Below are positions 60,169 to 63,290 of a stretch of 64,000 nucleotides of DNA, one piece after another. The stretch comes from Chiridota heheva (Eukaryota > Echinodermata > Holothuroidea > Apodida > Chiridotidae), in contig JAIGNY010002073.1 of the NCBI GenBank assembly GCA_020152595.1, positions 765,001-829,000 on the forward strand, written 5' to 3'. The translations under genes and the position numbers were made by a program. Position 1 is the first letter of the stretch. The number at the start of each line of letters is the position of its first letter. The notes beneath the pieces were generated by a model, which was given only the letters and a program-made list of their open reading frames with translations, was not told the DNA's origin and did not search any database.

Positions 60169-60374
60169 ATATATATATAATTTGAATTCTTCACTATATG
60201 CTAGGTGTTAATATATATATATAAGGGCATATTAACAATGTAATATTAACATTAAAGTCATATATATGCTAAGGGCACTTAACAATGTAATATTAACATT
60301 AAAGTCATATCAACAGTTATTAAAATCTCTTTTTTTTTTGCAGTGATTTATCTGGCGATGAAGAATTTTGCTGA
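10517..60374 (+). CDS. SAM-SAM-RA-RA-coiled coil-PDZ scaffold protein (multi-exon gene)
   Basis: I assembled this gene from splice sites and phase continuity; exons are listed separately. The product is about 1,220 residues. Domains, by similarity seen in the translation: SAM at about 180-250, SAM at 360-445, two Ras-association-like ubiquitin folds at 547-640 and 636-735, coiled coil 755-960, PDZ 985-1060, coiled coil 1060-1107, helical C-terminus 1142-1224. SAM domains mediate polymerisation or partner binding, RA folds bind Ras/Rap GTPases and PDZ binds C-terminal peptides, so a membrane-proximal scaffold linked to small-GTPase signalling is likely (inference). No signal peptide or membrane segment is seen. 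I do not recognise the gene as a named orthologue. Two places need care: the exon 3/4 junction and the middle exon of SAM2. Confidence 0.85.
11130..12418 (+). other. Intron 1
   Basis: GTATGT to TTTTAAG. AT-rich; no repeat family or gene recognised inside. Confidence 0.75.
12419..12469 (+). CDS. Exon 2: middle of SAM1 (51 nt)
   Basis: Acceptor CTTTTAAG, donor TTA|GTAAGT, phases 1 to 1. It encodes CEIDGDYLMQINEEDL, the hydrophobic-IDG-loop-helix segment typical of SAM domains. Size and phases equal those of the SAM2 middle exon at 19498. Confidence 0.9.
12701..14113. mobile_element. TTAA-type palindromic element (copy 1), split by a LINE
   Basis: The left end TTAAAGGATTAGTTCAGTGG and the right end CTAATCCTTTAA are inverted, and the inverted match extends about 165 bp inwards on each side. 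The ends sit on TTAA, as for piggyBac-type non-autonomous elements. An RNase H LINE fragment lies within its right arm with CTTTC repeated at both junctions. Shared with copies at 17471 and 37130. Confidence 0.75.
13250..14065 (+). mobile_element. RNase H-type LINE fragment (copy B)
   Basis: 5' truncated within the RNase H domain: the WIPSHVGIPGNDRAD motif is present, followed by the shared 3' untranslated sequence and GGTGCCGTTAAGACC with a (CAAA)n tail. A CTTTC duplication flanks the insertion. High similarity to copies C and D suggests relatively young insertions; frames are broken. Confidence 0.85.
14639..14765 (+). CDS. Exon 3: C-terminal half of SAM1
   Basis: Acceptor ATCCTCAG, donor AAG|GTGCGT. 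Encodes DLDVDEPELRLKLLNAVKDL followed by a basic linker (KTPRTKRTNLKPL). The long amphipathic helix is the usual last helix of a SAM domain. Ends in phase 2. Confidence 0.9.
15269..15293 (+). CDS. Possible micro-exon bridging exons 3 and 4
   Basis: Exon 3 ends in phase 2, while the natural acceptor of exon 4 needs phase 0. This 25-nt segment after TTGCAG would give RKLSKNDNL and fix the phase, but its donor (CTT|GTCAAA) is weak. A 10-nt segment after TTTATTAG at 16542 is another candidate. Treat as unproven. Confidence 0.2.
15905..16040 (-). mobile_element. CR1/L2-like LINE 3' end
   Basis: On the minus strand the sequence reads a C-terminal block SLFKAKLKTYFFRIAF, a stop, then TATATAAATGTATTATCATTATTATAA. 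Same design as the LINE ends at 806 and 7741. Confidence 0.65.
17176..17389 (+). CDS. Exon 4: acidic linker between the SAM domains
   Basis: Encodes SEDQFSLPGLNANDDSKSN, then an Asp/Glu/Ser-rich stretch (WESDDDSESEWSFGLPG) and a charged end. An in-frame TAG lies immediately upstream, so the exon starts at 17176 (acceptor CTTAG) or at 17178 (acceptor GAG, which would match exon 3 phase directly). Donor GAAG|GTTTGC; phase 1. Confidence 0.8.
17471..18040. mobile_element. TTAA-type palindromic element (copy 2)
   Basis: About 570 bp, uninterrupted. Left arm GATTAGTTCAGGAGTC, right arm GACCACTGAGCTAATCCTTTAA. It includes TCATATAAGATGAATTTGC, matching the other copies. No open frame. Lies in intron 4. 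Confidence 0.8.
18274..18417 (+). CDS. Exon 5: first half of SAM2
   Basis: Encodes EEILRPPTVFREVPSRFEE, then DWVECDIMQWLSSVGLEKL, the N-terminal helices of a second SAM domain. The acceptor is a tandem CAGCAG, so the exon may start at 18274 or 18277, adding or dropping one Ala. Donor GACG|GTATGT; phase 1, the same position as the exon 1 donor in SAM1. Confidence 0.9.
18880..18960 (+). mobile_element. Short LINE/SINE 3' end with (CAAA)n tail
   Basis: GGCACATATGACCTGACTGT, then AAGGTGCCATTAAACC and CAAACAAACAAAC; a diverged relative of the RNase H LINE 3' end. Confidence 0.55.
19498..19547 (+). pseudogene. Middle exon of SAM2, 3' end disrupted
   Basis: After a good acceptor (TTCTTGCAG) the sequence encodes GSGITGKQLKNIDMS, the SAM segment that should join exon 5 to exon 6. 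The frame then meets TAG at the exon end because the T tract has five Ts; six would keep it open and give a 51-nt phase 1-1 exon. No good donor follows here (GTTACT); a strong one (GTAAGA) lies at 19779 after an inserted sequence. Either this copy is damaged, the base call is short by one T, or the exon is skipped (exon 5 to 6 also joins in frame). Confidence 0.75.
19550..19771 (+). mobile_element. Short retroposon-like insertion at an exon-intron border
   Basis: The segment starts TACTAAACTCTCCCT and ends in CCTCATCAAACAAACAAAC, the same (CAAA)n tail type as the RNase H LINE family. It is flanked by TTTTTAGGT at 19541-19549 and 19772-19780, a probable 9-bp target duplication that contains the splice donor. 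Its body resembles sequence at about 19170-19460 just upstream, so the same family, or a local duplication, is present twice. Confidence 0.65.
20249..21088 (+). mobile_element. RNase H-type LINE fragment (copy C)
   Basis: Begins inside RNase H at AIFSDSKAVFTSLLNL, which keeps the catalytic Asp lost in copy D. It then has GIPGNDRADAAAKLALN in another frame, the common 3' untranslated region and GGTGCCATTAAGACC with (CAAA)n. 5' truncated; frames are broken. Confidence 0.85.
21332..21433 (+). CDS. Exon 6: C-terminal half of SAM2
   Basis: Acceptor TTTTCAG, donor TTTA|GTGAGT, phases 1 to 1. Encodes KMEITKASDREALLSNLYKL and THPGIDVVDDEVF; the helix ITKASDREALLSNLYKL is the terminal SAM helix. Confidence 0.9.
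21434..23290 (+). other. Intron 6
   Basis: GTGAGT to TTTTGTTTTAG. The middle is filled by the ~71-bp hairpin-bearing satellite (21656-22730); the rest is plain AT-rich sequence. Confidence 0.7.
21656..22730. repeat. ~71-bp tandem satellite with internal palindromes, about 14 units
   Basis: The unit is built on CTGAAATGGAGCGATGTGCA, GTTCTCCTGTCTGAGCGTGG and TCCGACAAAGGTTACTATTA. Several units contain inverted repeats; the best, at 22488-22521, has perfect 15-nt arms (GTCTGACAAGGGTTA) around ATAG. Some units carry an extra CATAGCGTAGTCCAACAAA. Short open frames across it are artefacts. Confidence 0.9.
23291..23513 (+). CDS. Exon 7: Ser/Thr-rich linker
   Basis: Acceptor TTTGTTTTAG, donor TGG|GTGAGG (phase 2). 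Encodes AINEVSKYEKQKYQAALSVL followed by a Ser/Thr-rich region with the near-repeat SVLSTASMLSTAS and a basic end (EKKKKS). Likely flexible and a candidate for phosphorylation; no domain recognised. Confidence 0.9.
23901..24474. repeat. 14-bp tandem repeat, about 41 units
   Basis: The unit CTTATCATTAATTA alternates with CTTATCATTGATTA, differing at one base, with a degenerate stretch near 24175-24350. In intron 7. Confidence 0.95.
24677..24765 (+). CDS. Exon 8: basic linker before RA1
   Basis: Acceptor TTTGTAG, donor GCCA|GTGAGT (phase 1). Encodes SISRLKKAFRSKDSKNQNIV and RVWTDVGTA. A basic patch directly precedes the first RA-like fold. The next exon is 18 kb away; phases match, so no exon between them is required. 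Confidence 0.85.
24790..27330. repeat. ~250-270-bp tandem repeat array, about 9 units
   Basis: Units contain TTAATTAGGTTATTTGCATA, a GGTAGAGGACATGG-type block, CATACTAATTAGCTTATTTG and CACTTAATGGTGAGGTGTA. The first three units carry the palindrome ATAACTTAAGTTAT. Units differ by about 10-20 percent. A LINE 3' end interrupts one unit at 25741-25943. Confidence 0.85.
25741..25943 (-). mobile_element. CR1/L2-like LINE 3' end inserted in the tandem array
   Basis: On the minus strand it reads TACAGCGCTTTGAGATTCTT, AAAGGCGCTTTATAAGCACC, then a TTATTATTATTA tail. It splits GGTGAGGTGTA from ATGTGCATATTAATTAGG, which are joined in neighbouring units. Confidence 0.75.
27319..28900. mobile_element. 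Foldback element with ~210-250-bp inverted repeats
   Basis: The left arm (27319-27530) and right arm (about 28648-28900) are reverse complements: TTTGACCTGAGATCAAA against TTTTGATCTCAGGTCAAA, GGCAGGCGAG against CTCGCCTGCC, and GACTTGATGATAAAGT against ACTTTATCATCAAGTC. The right arm has an extra ~38 bp. The 1.1-kb centre has a 22-bp G-rich array and no intact transposase. Confidence 0.8.
27600..27800. repeat. 22-bp G-rich tandem repeat
   Basis: The unit GGGTGGGTTGACATGTGGAA plus CA repeats about nine times with small changes, inside the foldback element. Minus-strand Pro/Thr/His-rich frames here are artefacts. Confidence 0.9.
29160..29300. other. Short GC-rich island
   Basis: GACCCCCACCGGGCCCTAAA, CAGTCGGGCAAGCGCTACGT and GCTCGCATGATGCCGC stand out from AT-rich surroundings. 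Possibly the remnant of a repeat; no frame recognised. Confidence 0.4.
29348..29485. mobile_element. Partial TTAA-type palindromic element (copy 4)
   Basis: Matches the left arm: TATATGAAAGAGATCG, CTTATTCCATTAAGAAGATA, then GTGTAAAAGTGACTG. The right half is absent. Confidence 0.55.
29490..32264. other. Intronic AT-rich stretch, no gene seen
   Basis: Apart from a 27-bp duplication near 30232-30291 (ATTCATTTAATTGTTACAAT) nothing stands out on either strand. Confidence 0.5.
32265..34118 (+). mobile_element. RNase H-type LINE (copy D), longest copy
   Basis: Starts within the C-terminal part of RT (GFKFSKDKTVCMHFC at about 32335, then a frameshifted FLGL block and LCLGAYRTSPITSLHVEA), continues through the connecting region and RNase H, and ends with the common 3' untranslated part, GGTGCCGTTAAGCCC and a (CAAA)n tail. 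LINEs of the I/R1/LOA type carry RNase H after RT; the exact clade is not resolved. Confidence 0.85.
32711..33586 (+). pseudogene. LINE RT C-terminus and RNase H domain
   Basis: RNase H motifs in order: SIYTDGSKEG (first Asp), SAKAKAILLAINFIE (family has Glu where the second K stands), IFSNSKAVLTSLL (Asn where Asp is expected) and IPSHVGIPGNDRANAAAKLA (last Asp). Two of four catalytic acids are thus substituted. The frame ends early at 33586; downstream coding continues in other frames to about 33850. Confidence 0.85.
34365..34375. repeat. Left target-site duplication of SINE
   Basis: TATTATCAATT, identical to 34647-34657. Confidence 0.8.
34376..34646 (+). mobile_element. tRNA-derived SINE (271 bp)
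   Basis: Starts exactly at a tRNA-like head (34376-34455): acceptor arms GTCTACT and GGTAGAC pair over 7 bp, an A box TGGTGTAGCGG (34388-34398) and a B box GGTTCAAGCCT (34432-34442) are present, and the T arm pairs with wobble. The body is GC-richer than its surroundings and ends in TCGTCGTCG. An 11-bp target duplication flanks it. The head resembles a Val/Glu-type tRNA but the anticodon arm is poor, so it is a SINE, not a working tRNA. Confidence 0.8.
34647..34657. repeat. Right target-site duplication of SINE
   Basis: TATTATCAATT, identical to 34365-34375. Confidence 0.8.
35011..35157. repeat. 37-bp tandem repeat, 4 units
   Basis: The unit starts GGTAAATCACATGGTTGTTC and ends CTGCTATTTTTTGTATTT. 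Confidence 0.9.
35160..37129. other. Intronic stretch, no gene seen
   Basis: AT-rich. A perfect 16-bp palindrome TTAAACTATAGTTTAA lies at 36713-36728. Around 35640-35740 there is weak resemblance to the palindromic element arms (ATATCTCC, CTCTTTCAAATAAGAT). Confidence 0.4.
37130..37694. mobile_element. TTAA-type palindromic element (copy 3)
   Basis: Left arm GAGGATTTGTTCAGTGGTTC and GAAAGAGGATTCAAAAGAAA; right arm CCTCTTTCATATAAGATA and TTGCTTGACCCTGAAATTAT. Ends are TTAG and TTGA, decayed from TTAA. Non-coding. Confidence 0.8.
37695..39848. other. Intronic stretch, no gene seen
   Basis: AT-rich with a short GC-richer part near 38045-38110 (GTGCCTGGGGGCCCTAGGGG). No repeat family or coding sequence recognised. 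Confidence 0.4.
39849..39862. repeat. Left target-site duplication of LINE
   Basis: ATTTAGATCTTTTG, identical to 41796-41809. Confidence 0.85.
40248..40257. repeat. Left TSD of nested retroposon
   Basis: CTTTATCAAT, identical to 40414-40423; the RT reading frame resumes across the second copy. Confidence 0.85.
40258..40413 (+). mobile_element. 156-bp retroposon nested in the LINE
   Basis: Begins with a T run and pyrimidine-rich sequence and ends CTGTCGCGGTGCCGTTAAAC followed by ATCAACAAACCAAACCAAA, the same 3' end design as the RNase H LINE family. Flanked by a 10-bp duplication of RT coding sequence, so it landed after the host LINE. Confidence 0.85.
41796..41809. repeat. Right target-site duplication of LINE
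   Basis: ATTTAGATCTTTTG, identical to 39849-39862. Confidence 0.85.
42746..42901 (+). CDS. Exon 9: first Ras-association-like fold (RA1), N-terminal part
   Basis: Acceptor TTTTCTGCAG, donor ACAG|GTAGAT, phases 1 to 1. Encodes KPVRLKLELEEDSTSGDLVQ and later DPRLYCIAEVLVSDN. The pattern strand - EDSTS-hydrophobic helix - YCIAEV is that of RA domains (ubiquitin-like fold). Confidence 0.9.
42902..43931 (+). other. Intron 9 with a palindromic microsatellite
   Basis: GTAGAT to TTTTCAG. At about 43713-43790 a (GTAT)n run, a TATATA centre and an (ATAC)n run form an inverted simple repeat. Nothing else recognised. Confidence 0.7.
43713..43790. repeat. Inverted (GTAT)n/(ATAC)n microsatellite
   Basis: GTATGTATGTATGTATGT on one side and ACACATACATACATACA on the other are complementary, separated by TATATATATATTTA. 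Confidence 0.85.
43932..44050 (+). CDS. Exon 10: RA1 C-terminal part
   Basis: Acceptor CATTTTCAG, donor AAG|GTGATG (phase 0). Encodes EIEESPLKVRRNWRESLSGH and FELRQRTAQGGVIK. The E-xPLxVxxxW pattern and the FxLRxR strand fit the end of an RA domain. Confidence 0.9.
44654..44813 (+). CDS. Exon 11: second RA-like fold (RA2)
   Basis: Acceptor GATTAACAG, donor GGGG|GTGAGA (phase 1). Encodes LVLRLPNEQPKGKLISLSLS, then ELIPLALKKFGLMDAEPSNF and CLMEVDKAG. The order beta-beta-helix (LALKKFGL)-FCLMEV matches RA domains; two RA folds in a row are seen in a few Ras/Rap effectors. Confidence 0.9.
45540..45720 (+). CDS. Exon 12: end of RA2 and linker
   Basis: Acceptor TTTGTACAG, donor CAGGG|GTAAGC (phase 2). 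Encodes DIQDITEDIVPMQRESHAYV and LCAKNAKDIVFDFATP, closing the second ubiquitin-like fold, then a charged linker (NEEIERSESSLPERPRF). Confidence 0.9.
46067..46148 (+). CDS. Exon 13: linker into coiled coil
   Basis: Encodes LGSSAGSIDLSAALLPDNEK and LSKLEKE. The CAG at 46061 would break the frame; the TAG ending at 46066 fits phase 2, so that acceptor is chosen. Donor GAG|GTTAGT (phase 0). Confidence 0.8.
46188..46290 (-). mobile_element. CR1/L2-like LINE 3' end
   Basis: On the minus strand: AAGCGCCATGGTACTTTGG, GTATTTAAGTAACATC, then a TATTATTATCACTATTATTA tail. In intron 13. Confidence 0.65.
46520..46745. repeat. 17-bp tandem repeat, about 12 units
   Basis: The unit TTGGATAAAGATTATGT alternates with ...ACGT and ...ACAT endings. 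In intron 13. Confidence 0.85.
47270..47350 (+). CDS. Exon 14: linker
   Basis: Acceptor TGTTCATAG, donor AAG|GTCAGC, phase 0 on both sides (81 nt, could be a cassette). Encodes MASIEESLEVVGRSKSLNIP and KKNQAVK. Confidence 0.8.
47891..47992 (+). CDS. Exon 15: coiled coil
   Basis: Acceptor TATCTACAG, donor CAG|GTGCGT, phase 0-0 (102 nt). Encodes KEKNGRSPRSSLKMDARLQQ followed by LEEENKQLQENLKQ, a clear heptad pattern with Leu at core positions. Confidence 0.9.
48744..48855 (+). CDS. Exon 16: coiled coil continued
   Basis: Acceptor TTATGACTAG, donor TTAG|GTGAGT (phase 1). Encodes FETMQIVFKQLKSSLDRLQT and ETNLKLLQRRQASSPDL; heptad-like leucines continue, then a Ser/Pro end. Confidence 0.9.
48936..49225 (-). 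mobile_element. CR1/L2-like LINE C-terminus and 3' end
   Basis: On the minus strand it encodes HPSPPLWNALPFRNEKSSSI and DVFKKHLKTFLFEKHF before a stop, the usual end of LINE ORF2, followed by untranslated sequence. In intron 16, just before the 71-bp array. Confidence 0.75.
49327..50735. repeat. 71-bp tandem array, about 20 units
   Basis: The unit begins CAGATATGCGCTCATGGGGC and contains AGCCTCTGCTATGTGTAAAT and the palindrome ATCCCTGAAGGGAT. Units are nearly identical, with three core variants (ATCGCTGAAGGGAT, ATCCCCGAAGGGAT, ATCCCTGAAGGGAT). In intron 16. Confidence 0.95.
50931..51063 (+). CDS. Exon 17: coiled coil continued
   Basis: Acceptor CTCCTCTTAG, donor GACAG|GTTAGT (phase 2). Encodes SLPRDLAQPMFHLENISQEI and ETQQAKINKMKKEIEQKRIT, strongly helical and charged. 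Confidence 0.9.
51326..51458 (+). CDS. Exon 18: helical region before PDZ
   Basis: Acceptor TTTTCAGCAG is a tandem NAGNAG site, so the start is 51326 or 51329 (one Ser more or less, both in frame). Donor AAG|GTAGGT (phase 0). Encodes NALAIEEASLIGLKFEQARL and LCMMEVTMTDYQLSVMK. Confidence 0.85.
52027..52214 (+). CDS. Exon 19: N-terminal half of PDZ domain
   Basis: Acceptor TTTACAACAG, donor GATAG|GTAAAT (phase 2). Encodes FSATVSAGDEGYQFGLGTAD and GVFIDRCPHGTRIRSGDR. FGLG stands at the carboxylate-binding loop position, followed by the V-F-I strand and the RSGDRIL turn typical of PDZ domains. Confidence 0.9.
52658..52891 (+). CDS. Exon 20: C-terminal half of PDZ and coiled coil
   Basis: Acceptor TTTTGACAG, donor CTCAA|GTAAGA (phase 2). 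Encodes ILEINNHCVLNSSIADVNTK and LVLLREMD, completing the PDZ fold, followed by HLNAKVTDLEEQLESAATCL, a coiled coil. Confidence 0.9.
53706..53748 (+). CDS. Exon 21: short linker exon
   Basis: Acceptor TTCCATCCAG, donor CAT|GTGAGT, phase 2 to 0 (43 nt). Encodes KDSLELPNPQVHQQH. Supported by splice consensus and phase only. Confidence 0.75.
54038..54435. repeat. ~116-bp tandem repeat with nested 22-bp repeat
   Basis: About three units of GCATGTGAGACTTCAGCTAT, GATTGCAGCTATTTTCCAAG and TTTGATGAGAAAATTGATAA. In the second unit TTTTCCAAGCTAATTTCACC is repeated three times. In intron 21. Confidence 0.85.
54470..54525 (+). mobile_element. Diverged retroposon 3' end
   Basis: CTAACTGTTAAGTGCCATTA followed by AACAAAAACAAA resembles the GGTGCCRTTAA plus (CAAA)n ends elsewhere. 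Weak. Confidence 0.35.
55241..55300 (+). CDS. Exon 22: short linker exon
   Basis: Acceptor TTTTACCACAG, donor AAC|GTAAGA, phase 0-0 (60 nt). Encodes VLYVTENHIPNKNDIITPEN. Symmetric, so it could be skipped without a frame change. Confidence 0.75.
55969..56530. repeat. Local diverged duplication of ~200 bp
   Basis: 55975-56160 and 56341-56522 share GTGATAACATTCAT, CTTTGATAAACAT, ACAAATTTTGGCAGTGA and TTGTTTACACGTT in the same order. Short frames on both strands are coincidental. In intron 22. Confidence 0.75.
56790..56873 (+). CDS. Exon 23: C-terminal helical region
   Basis: Acceptor TCTTTAACAG, phase 0. Encodes EVKKNVGDILQEIDNDMPLW and EALKSFSK. The only donor that keeps the frame is AAG|GCAAGC, a GC-type donor; the frame closes at a TAG soon after and no GT lies before it. 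Confidence 0.85.
57556..57692 (+). CDS. Exon 24: C-terminal helix
   Basis: Acceptor ATTTTAAAG, donor GCAAG|GTGAGT (phase 2). Encodes GEILEVFREELQEAGRQKQY and LDQLYTLMLEKAPHLLQVME, a long amphipathic helix. Confidence 0.9.
57762..59473. repeat. 21-bp tandem minisatellite, about 80 units
   Basis: The unit TATTGAGCATGTACTTTTGTG varies mainly in the last six or seven bases. Because 21 is a multiple of three, the array is open in several frames on both strands, giving spurious Ile-Glu-His-Val-Leu and Leu-Asn-Thr-Lys-Tyr type repeats. It lies wholly inside the last intron (57693-60343). Long blocks recur, showing higher-order duplication. Confidence 0.95.
59680..60090 (+). mobile_element. CR1/L2-like LINE C-terminus and 3' end
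   Basis: Encodes RSFSVYGPKM, a stop, then IQIFRKKLKPHIFTK, matching LINE ORF2 ends; the 3' part ends with GATAATAATAATTAATAATC. Followed by a (TA)n run. In the last intron. Confidence 0.75.
60103..60178. repeat. (TA)n microsatellite
   Basis: An almost pure TA run with one TATTATA break, next to the LINE tail. Confidence 0.95.
60344..60374 (+). CDS. Exon 25: last coding exon and stop
   Basis: Acceptor TTTTTTTTTGCAG, phase 2. Encodes SDLSGDEEFC then TGA at 60372-60374. The acidic tail ending in Cys is short and matches no PDZ-ligand consensus I can name. Confidence 0.85.
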
Positions 60375-60845
60375 CAGAGCAAAGAGAGCAGCTGCTGTAC
60401 CTAGCAGTAAATTATAGTTTAAAAAAAGTACTTGTAATTTGTGTCACATTTTCATATAATTTGTAAATATATGTTACAAAGTGAAAAACAGAAGGGATTT
60501 GGACAGTATTATTGTTAAAAATTTATGTACAAAATACCAGGCTGTAATACCTATTAATTTTATAATTGTGATGAATTCTTTCCATCGGGATAAATCAGGA
60601 ATCTTAACATAAATATGTATAAACGTGGATCTCATCTGAAATTGACTTTTGCAATCAGAGGTGGAATGTGAATTTTTATCGGGGGGATATTGTTAATTAA
60701 TTCAGTCTTGCCTGTTGTATTCAGAAAGGTGCAAAGATGATTTTGTAAGGTTTTATATTTTGAGTCAATTTTTGTATAAAATGTTTTAATGATTTGAGTG
60801 CTTTTAAAATAATGTCTTTGAGAATAAAGGTTTTTAGAAGGCATT
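60375..60845 (+). other. 3' untranslated region
   Basis: AT-rich sequence after the stop, running to the first good polyadenylation signal. The end is inferred from the AATAAA and the GT-rich stretch after it. Confidence 0.5.
60823..60828 (+). promoter_or_regulatory. Polyadenylation signal AATAAA
   Basis: Canonical hexamer about 450 bases after the stop codon, followed by TTTTTAG and a GT-rich stretch (TTTCTGTGTTTTTG) suitable for cleavage-factor binding. Confidence 0.55.
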
Positions 60846-61457
60846 TTCTGTGTTTTTGACAGTTAAGTGTGTATAGAAAAGACTGAAACTTAACACATGT
60901 TTTACCCCTAAGTTGAATAATCAAAAGTTGTTCTAATGCTGTATTATTGAACTCATTGTTTTATATTTAATAGCTCTATTTTTAGTATTATCTAAGGATG
61001 TATATATATGTTTTAGACAGAGAGAGCTGACACATTAATTTTCATGATTGTTATAGAATAAGTTGTTTAGATAATGTGCCATATAAACTTCATCAACTTG
61101 AAGTTCATCAACGTCGAGTGTGAATTTTACAAATTATTTTACTGGTAGGCCTACGAAACACAAAAAAGCCTGTCTATATTTTTATATCATATTTTATGAA
61201 TCAGGTAAAAAGTCTTGTAAACCATGAACACATATCATTCCAGGTTCCTACTGTCACATTATGTATTTGCTATTTCTCATAAAGCATTGTTCTTAAGTAA
61301 CGAAGTTAAAATCAGGGTGTTTCGCACAGAGGCTGTGGTGAGAAACAATGCCACCTCAAATAACCTTATCTATTTTAACGTTAAGCCTTGATGTTCTTTT
61401 ATAACATTTTTACTATCAAATGTTTTATTGCTTTTTAAGTCTCTTTTGTGGTTTTAA

Positions 61458-61677
61458 TTGCTACATAAAAGTCATGTATTCTCGGTTGCTACATAAAAGT
61501 CATGTATTCTCGCTGCTACATTAAAGTCATGTATTCTCGGTTGCTACATAAAAAGTCATGTATTCTCAGTTGCTACATAAAAGTCATGTATTCTCAGTTG
61601 CTACATAAAAGTCATGTATTCTCGGTTGCTACATAAAAGTCATGTATTCTCGGTTGCTACATAAAAGTCATGTATTC
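61458..61677. repeat. 28-bp tandem repeat, 8 units
   Basis: The unit TTGCTACATAAAAGTCATGT plus ATTCTCGG has few changes. Confidence 0.9.
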
Positions 61678-61781
61678 ACAATTAGACATAAATGCTGTTT
61701 TTACATTCAGTGATATTTGACCTTGTACATTTCAGAGTATTAAGACGATTTCAGTTTGTTGACTGAATCTGGATAGGATGC

Positions 61782-61925
61782 TTGGTATAGGTGATCAAGC
61801 ATGTCCATGGTACATATATTACAGAGGACAAAATGATAAACACTGGGGAAGACATTTCTGGGAATATTCCATTAATTAGTAAATTCTAAAGCTCTCATTC
61901 CTAGTAGGCAATTAAAATGTCATTT
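61782..61925. mobile_element. Partial TTAA-type palindromic element (copy 5)
   Basis: GGTGATCAAGCATGTCCATG, ACAGAGGACAAAATG, AATATTCCATTAATTAG and TCTAAAGCTCTCATTC match the left arm of the family. Confidence 0.5.
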
Positions 61926-62689
61926 TTGCTTACTACCACCAGAAATATTCAAAGATGAATTTTTCATAGATGAATAAACTCAAACTAAAAATATCTGTAA
62001 AAATGATTAATTTCCAAGGCCTGTAAACAGGAAGATTAATTTCCAAGTCCTGTAAACAGGAAGTGAGCCTGTGATGTCACTTCTGTCAATTAAACTTTTC
62101 TTACAGTCATTTTGACATGGAATTTAAAACATCGAAATCTTTGCAATGGAATAAGATTTTAATTTGCTCTTCACAAAATGGGTTAATATTTTATCCCTGT
62201 ATTATTATAAGATAATAATAATTAAGGATGCATCAGATATCAGGTCCAGCCAGACTGTCCAGTGACAAAAAATCTGGTTTCGGTTCCAGCTGGATCTGAA
62301 CAAATGTCGGGCTGGATTATTTTAAAAACTGGCCTGAATTATCTCTTAAGAAGATGTTGGTAATAGCTTTAATTTGCTTAGATTTAAAACATCTTCTTAA
62401 AATAAATTAAAACTTGTCAAAGTATGAAATATACAGTTTAATACAATATGTTATTTAATATTCTGACAAATTTGAGCTACTGTTAGAATAAACAAAAGAT
62501 GTAGGCCTACAGTATGACCAAACTGATACAACTATCATAATGAAATGAAGCTTCAGAGTATAGGGCCTACAACAAACAGTTAGTATAAAGTGGAAACATT
62601 TCTGGCAGCCTTTATCAGTGCATTACTAACCCCTAGCTTAATCCAGAAAAGGGCAGGGATGTCACTGACCTACAGGGGCATTACAAGGC

Positions 62690-62910
62690 ATCAAGGGCAC
62701 TTTGAGGGAAGGTTTAAGGGCACTTTGAGGGCAGGTTTAAGGGCACTTTCAGGGCAGGTTTAAGGGCACTTTGAGGGCAGGTCTAAGGGCACTTTCAGGG
62801 CAGGTTTAAGGGTACTTTTGAGGGCAGGTTTAAGGGCACTTTGGGGCAGGTTTAAAGGCACTTTGAGGGCAGGATTAGGGCACTTTGAGGGCAAGTTCAA
62901 GGGCACTTGA
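62690..62910. repeat. 23-bp tandem repeat, about 10 units
   Basis: The unit TTTAAGGGCACTTTGAGGGC plus AGG, with small indels. Confidence 0.9.
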
Positions 62911-63044
62911 AATGTAAATAAGGGAGTAACCACTGCAACAAGTTGTGTCCCTGCATCTTTTTATATTGCCAGGGGAAATAATCAAAAGAAGGTAAAATAG
63001 TTCTCAAAAGTATGTTTTTGTTAAGATAATGTAGAGCTTTAAGT

Positions 63045-63290
63045 GAAAAGGGGCATGGCGGAGCCAATAAGGGGAAAAGTGGAGCCTATAAGGGGCAATG
63101 GTGGAGCCATTAAGGGGCAAAGTGGAGCCAAAGGGGCAAAGTGGAGCCAATAGGGGCATGGTGGAGCCAATAAGGGGCATGGTGGAGCCAATTAGGGGCA
63201 GTGGAGCCAATAGGGGCATGGTGGAGCCAATAGAGGCATGGTGGAGCCAATAAGGGGCATGGTGGAGCCAATAAGGGGCAAAGTGGAGCA
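63045..63290. repeat. ~21-bp tandem repeat, about 12 units
   Basis: The unit GGAGCCAATAAGGGGCATGG plus T, some units shortened. The minus-strand Ser-Thr-Met-Pro-type frame across it is an artefact of the repeat. Confidence 0.9.
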
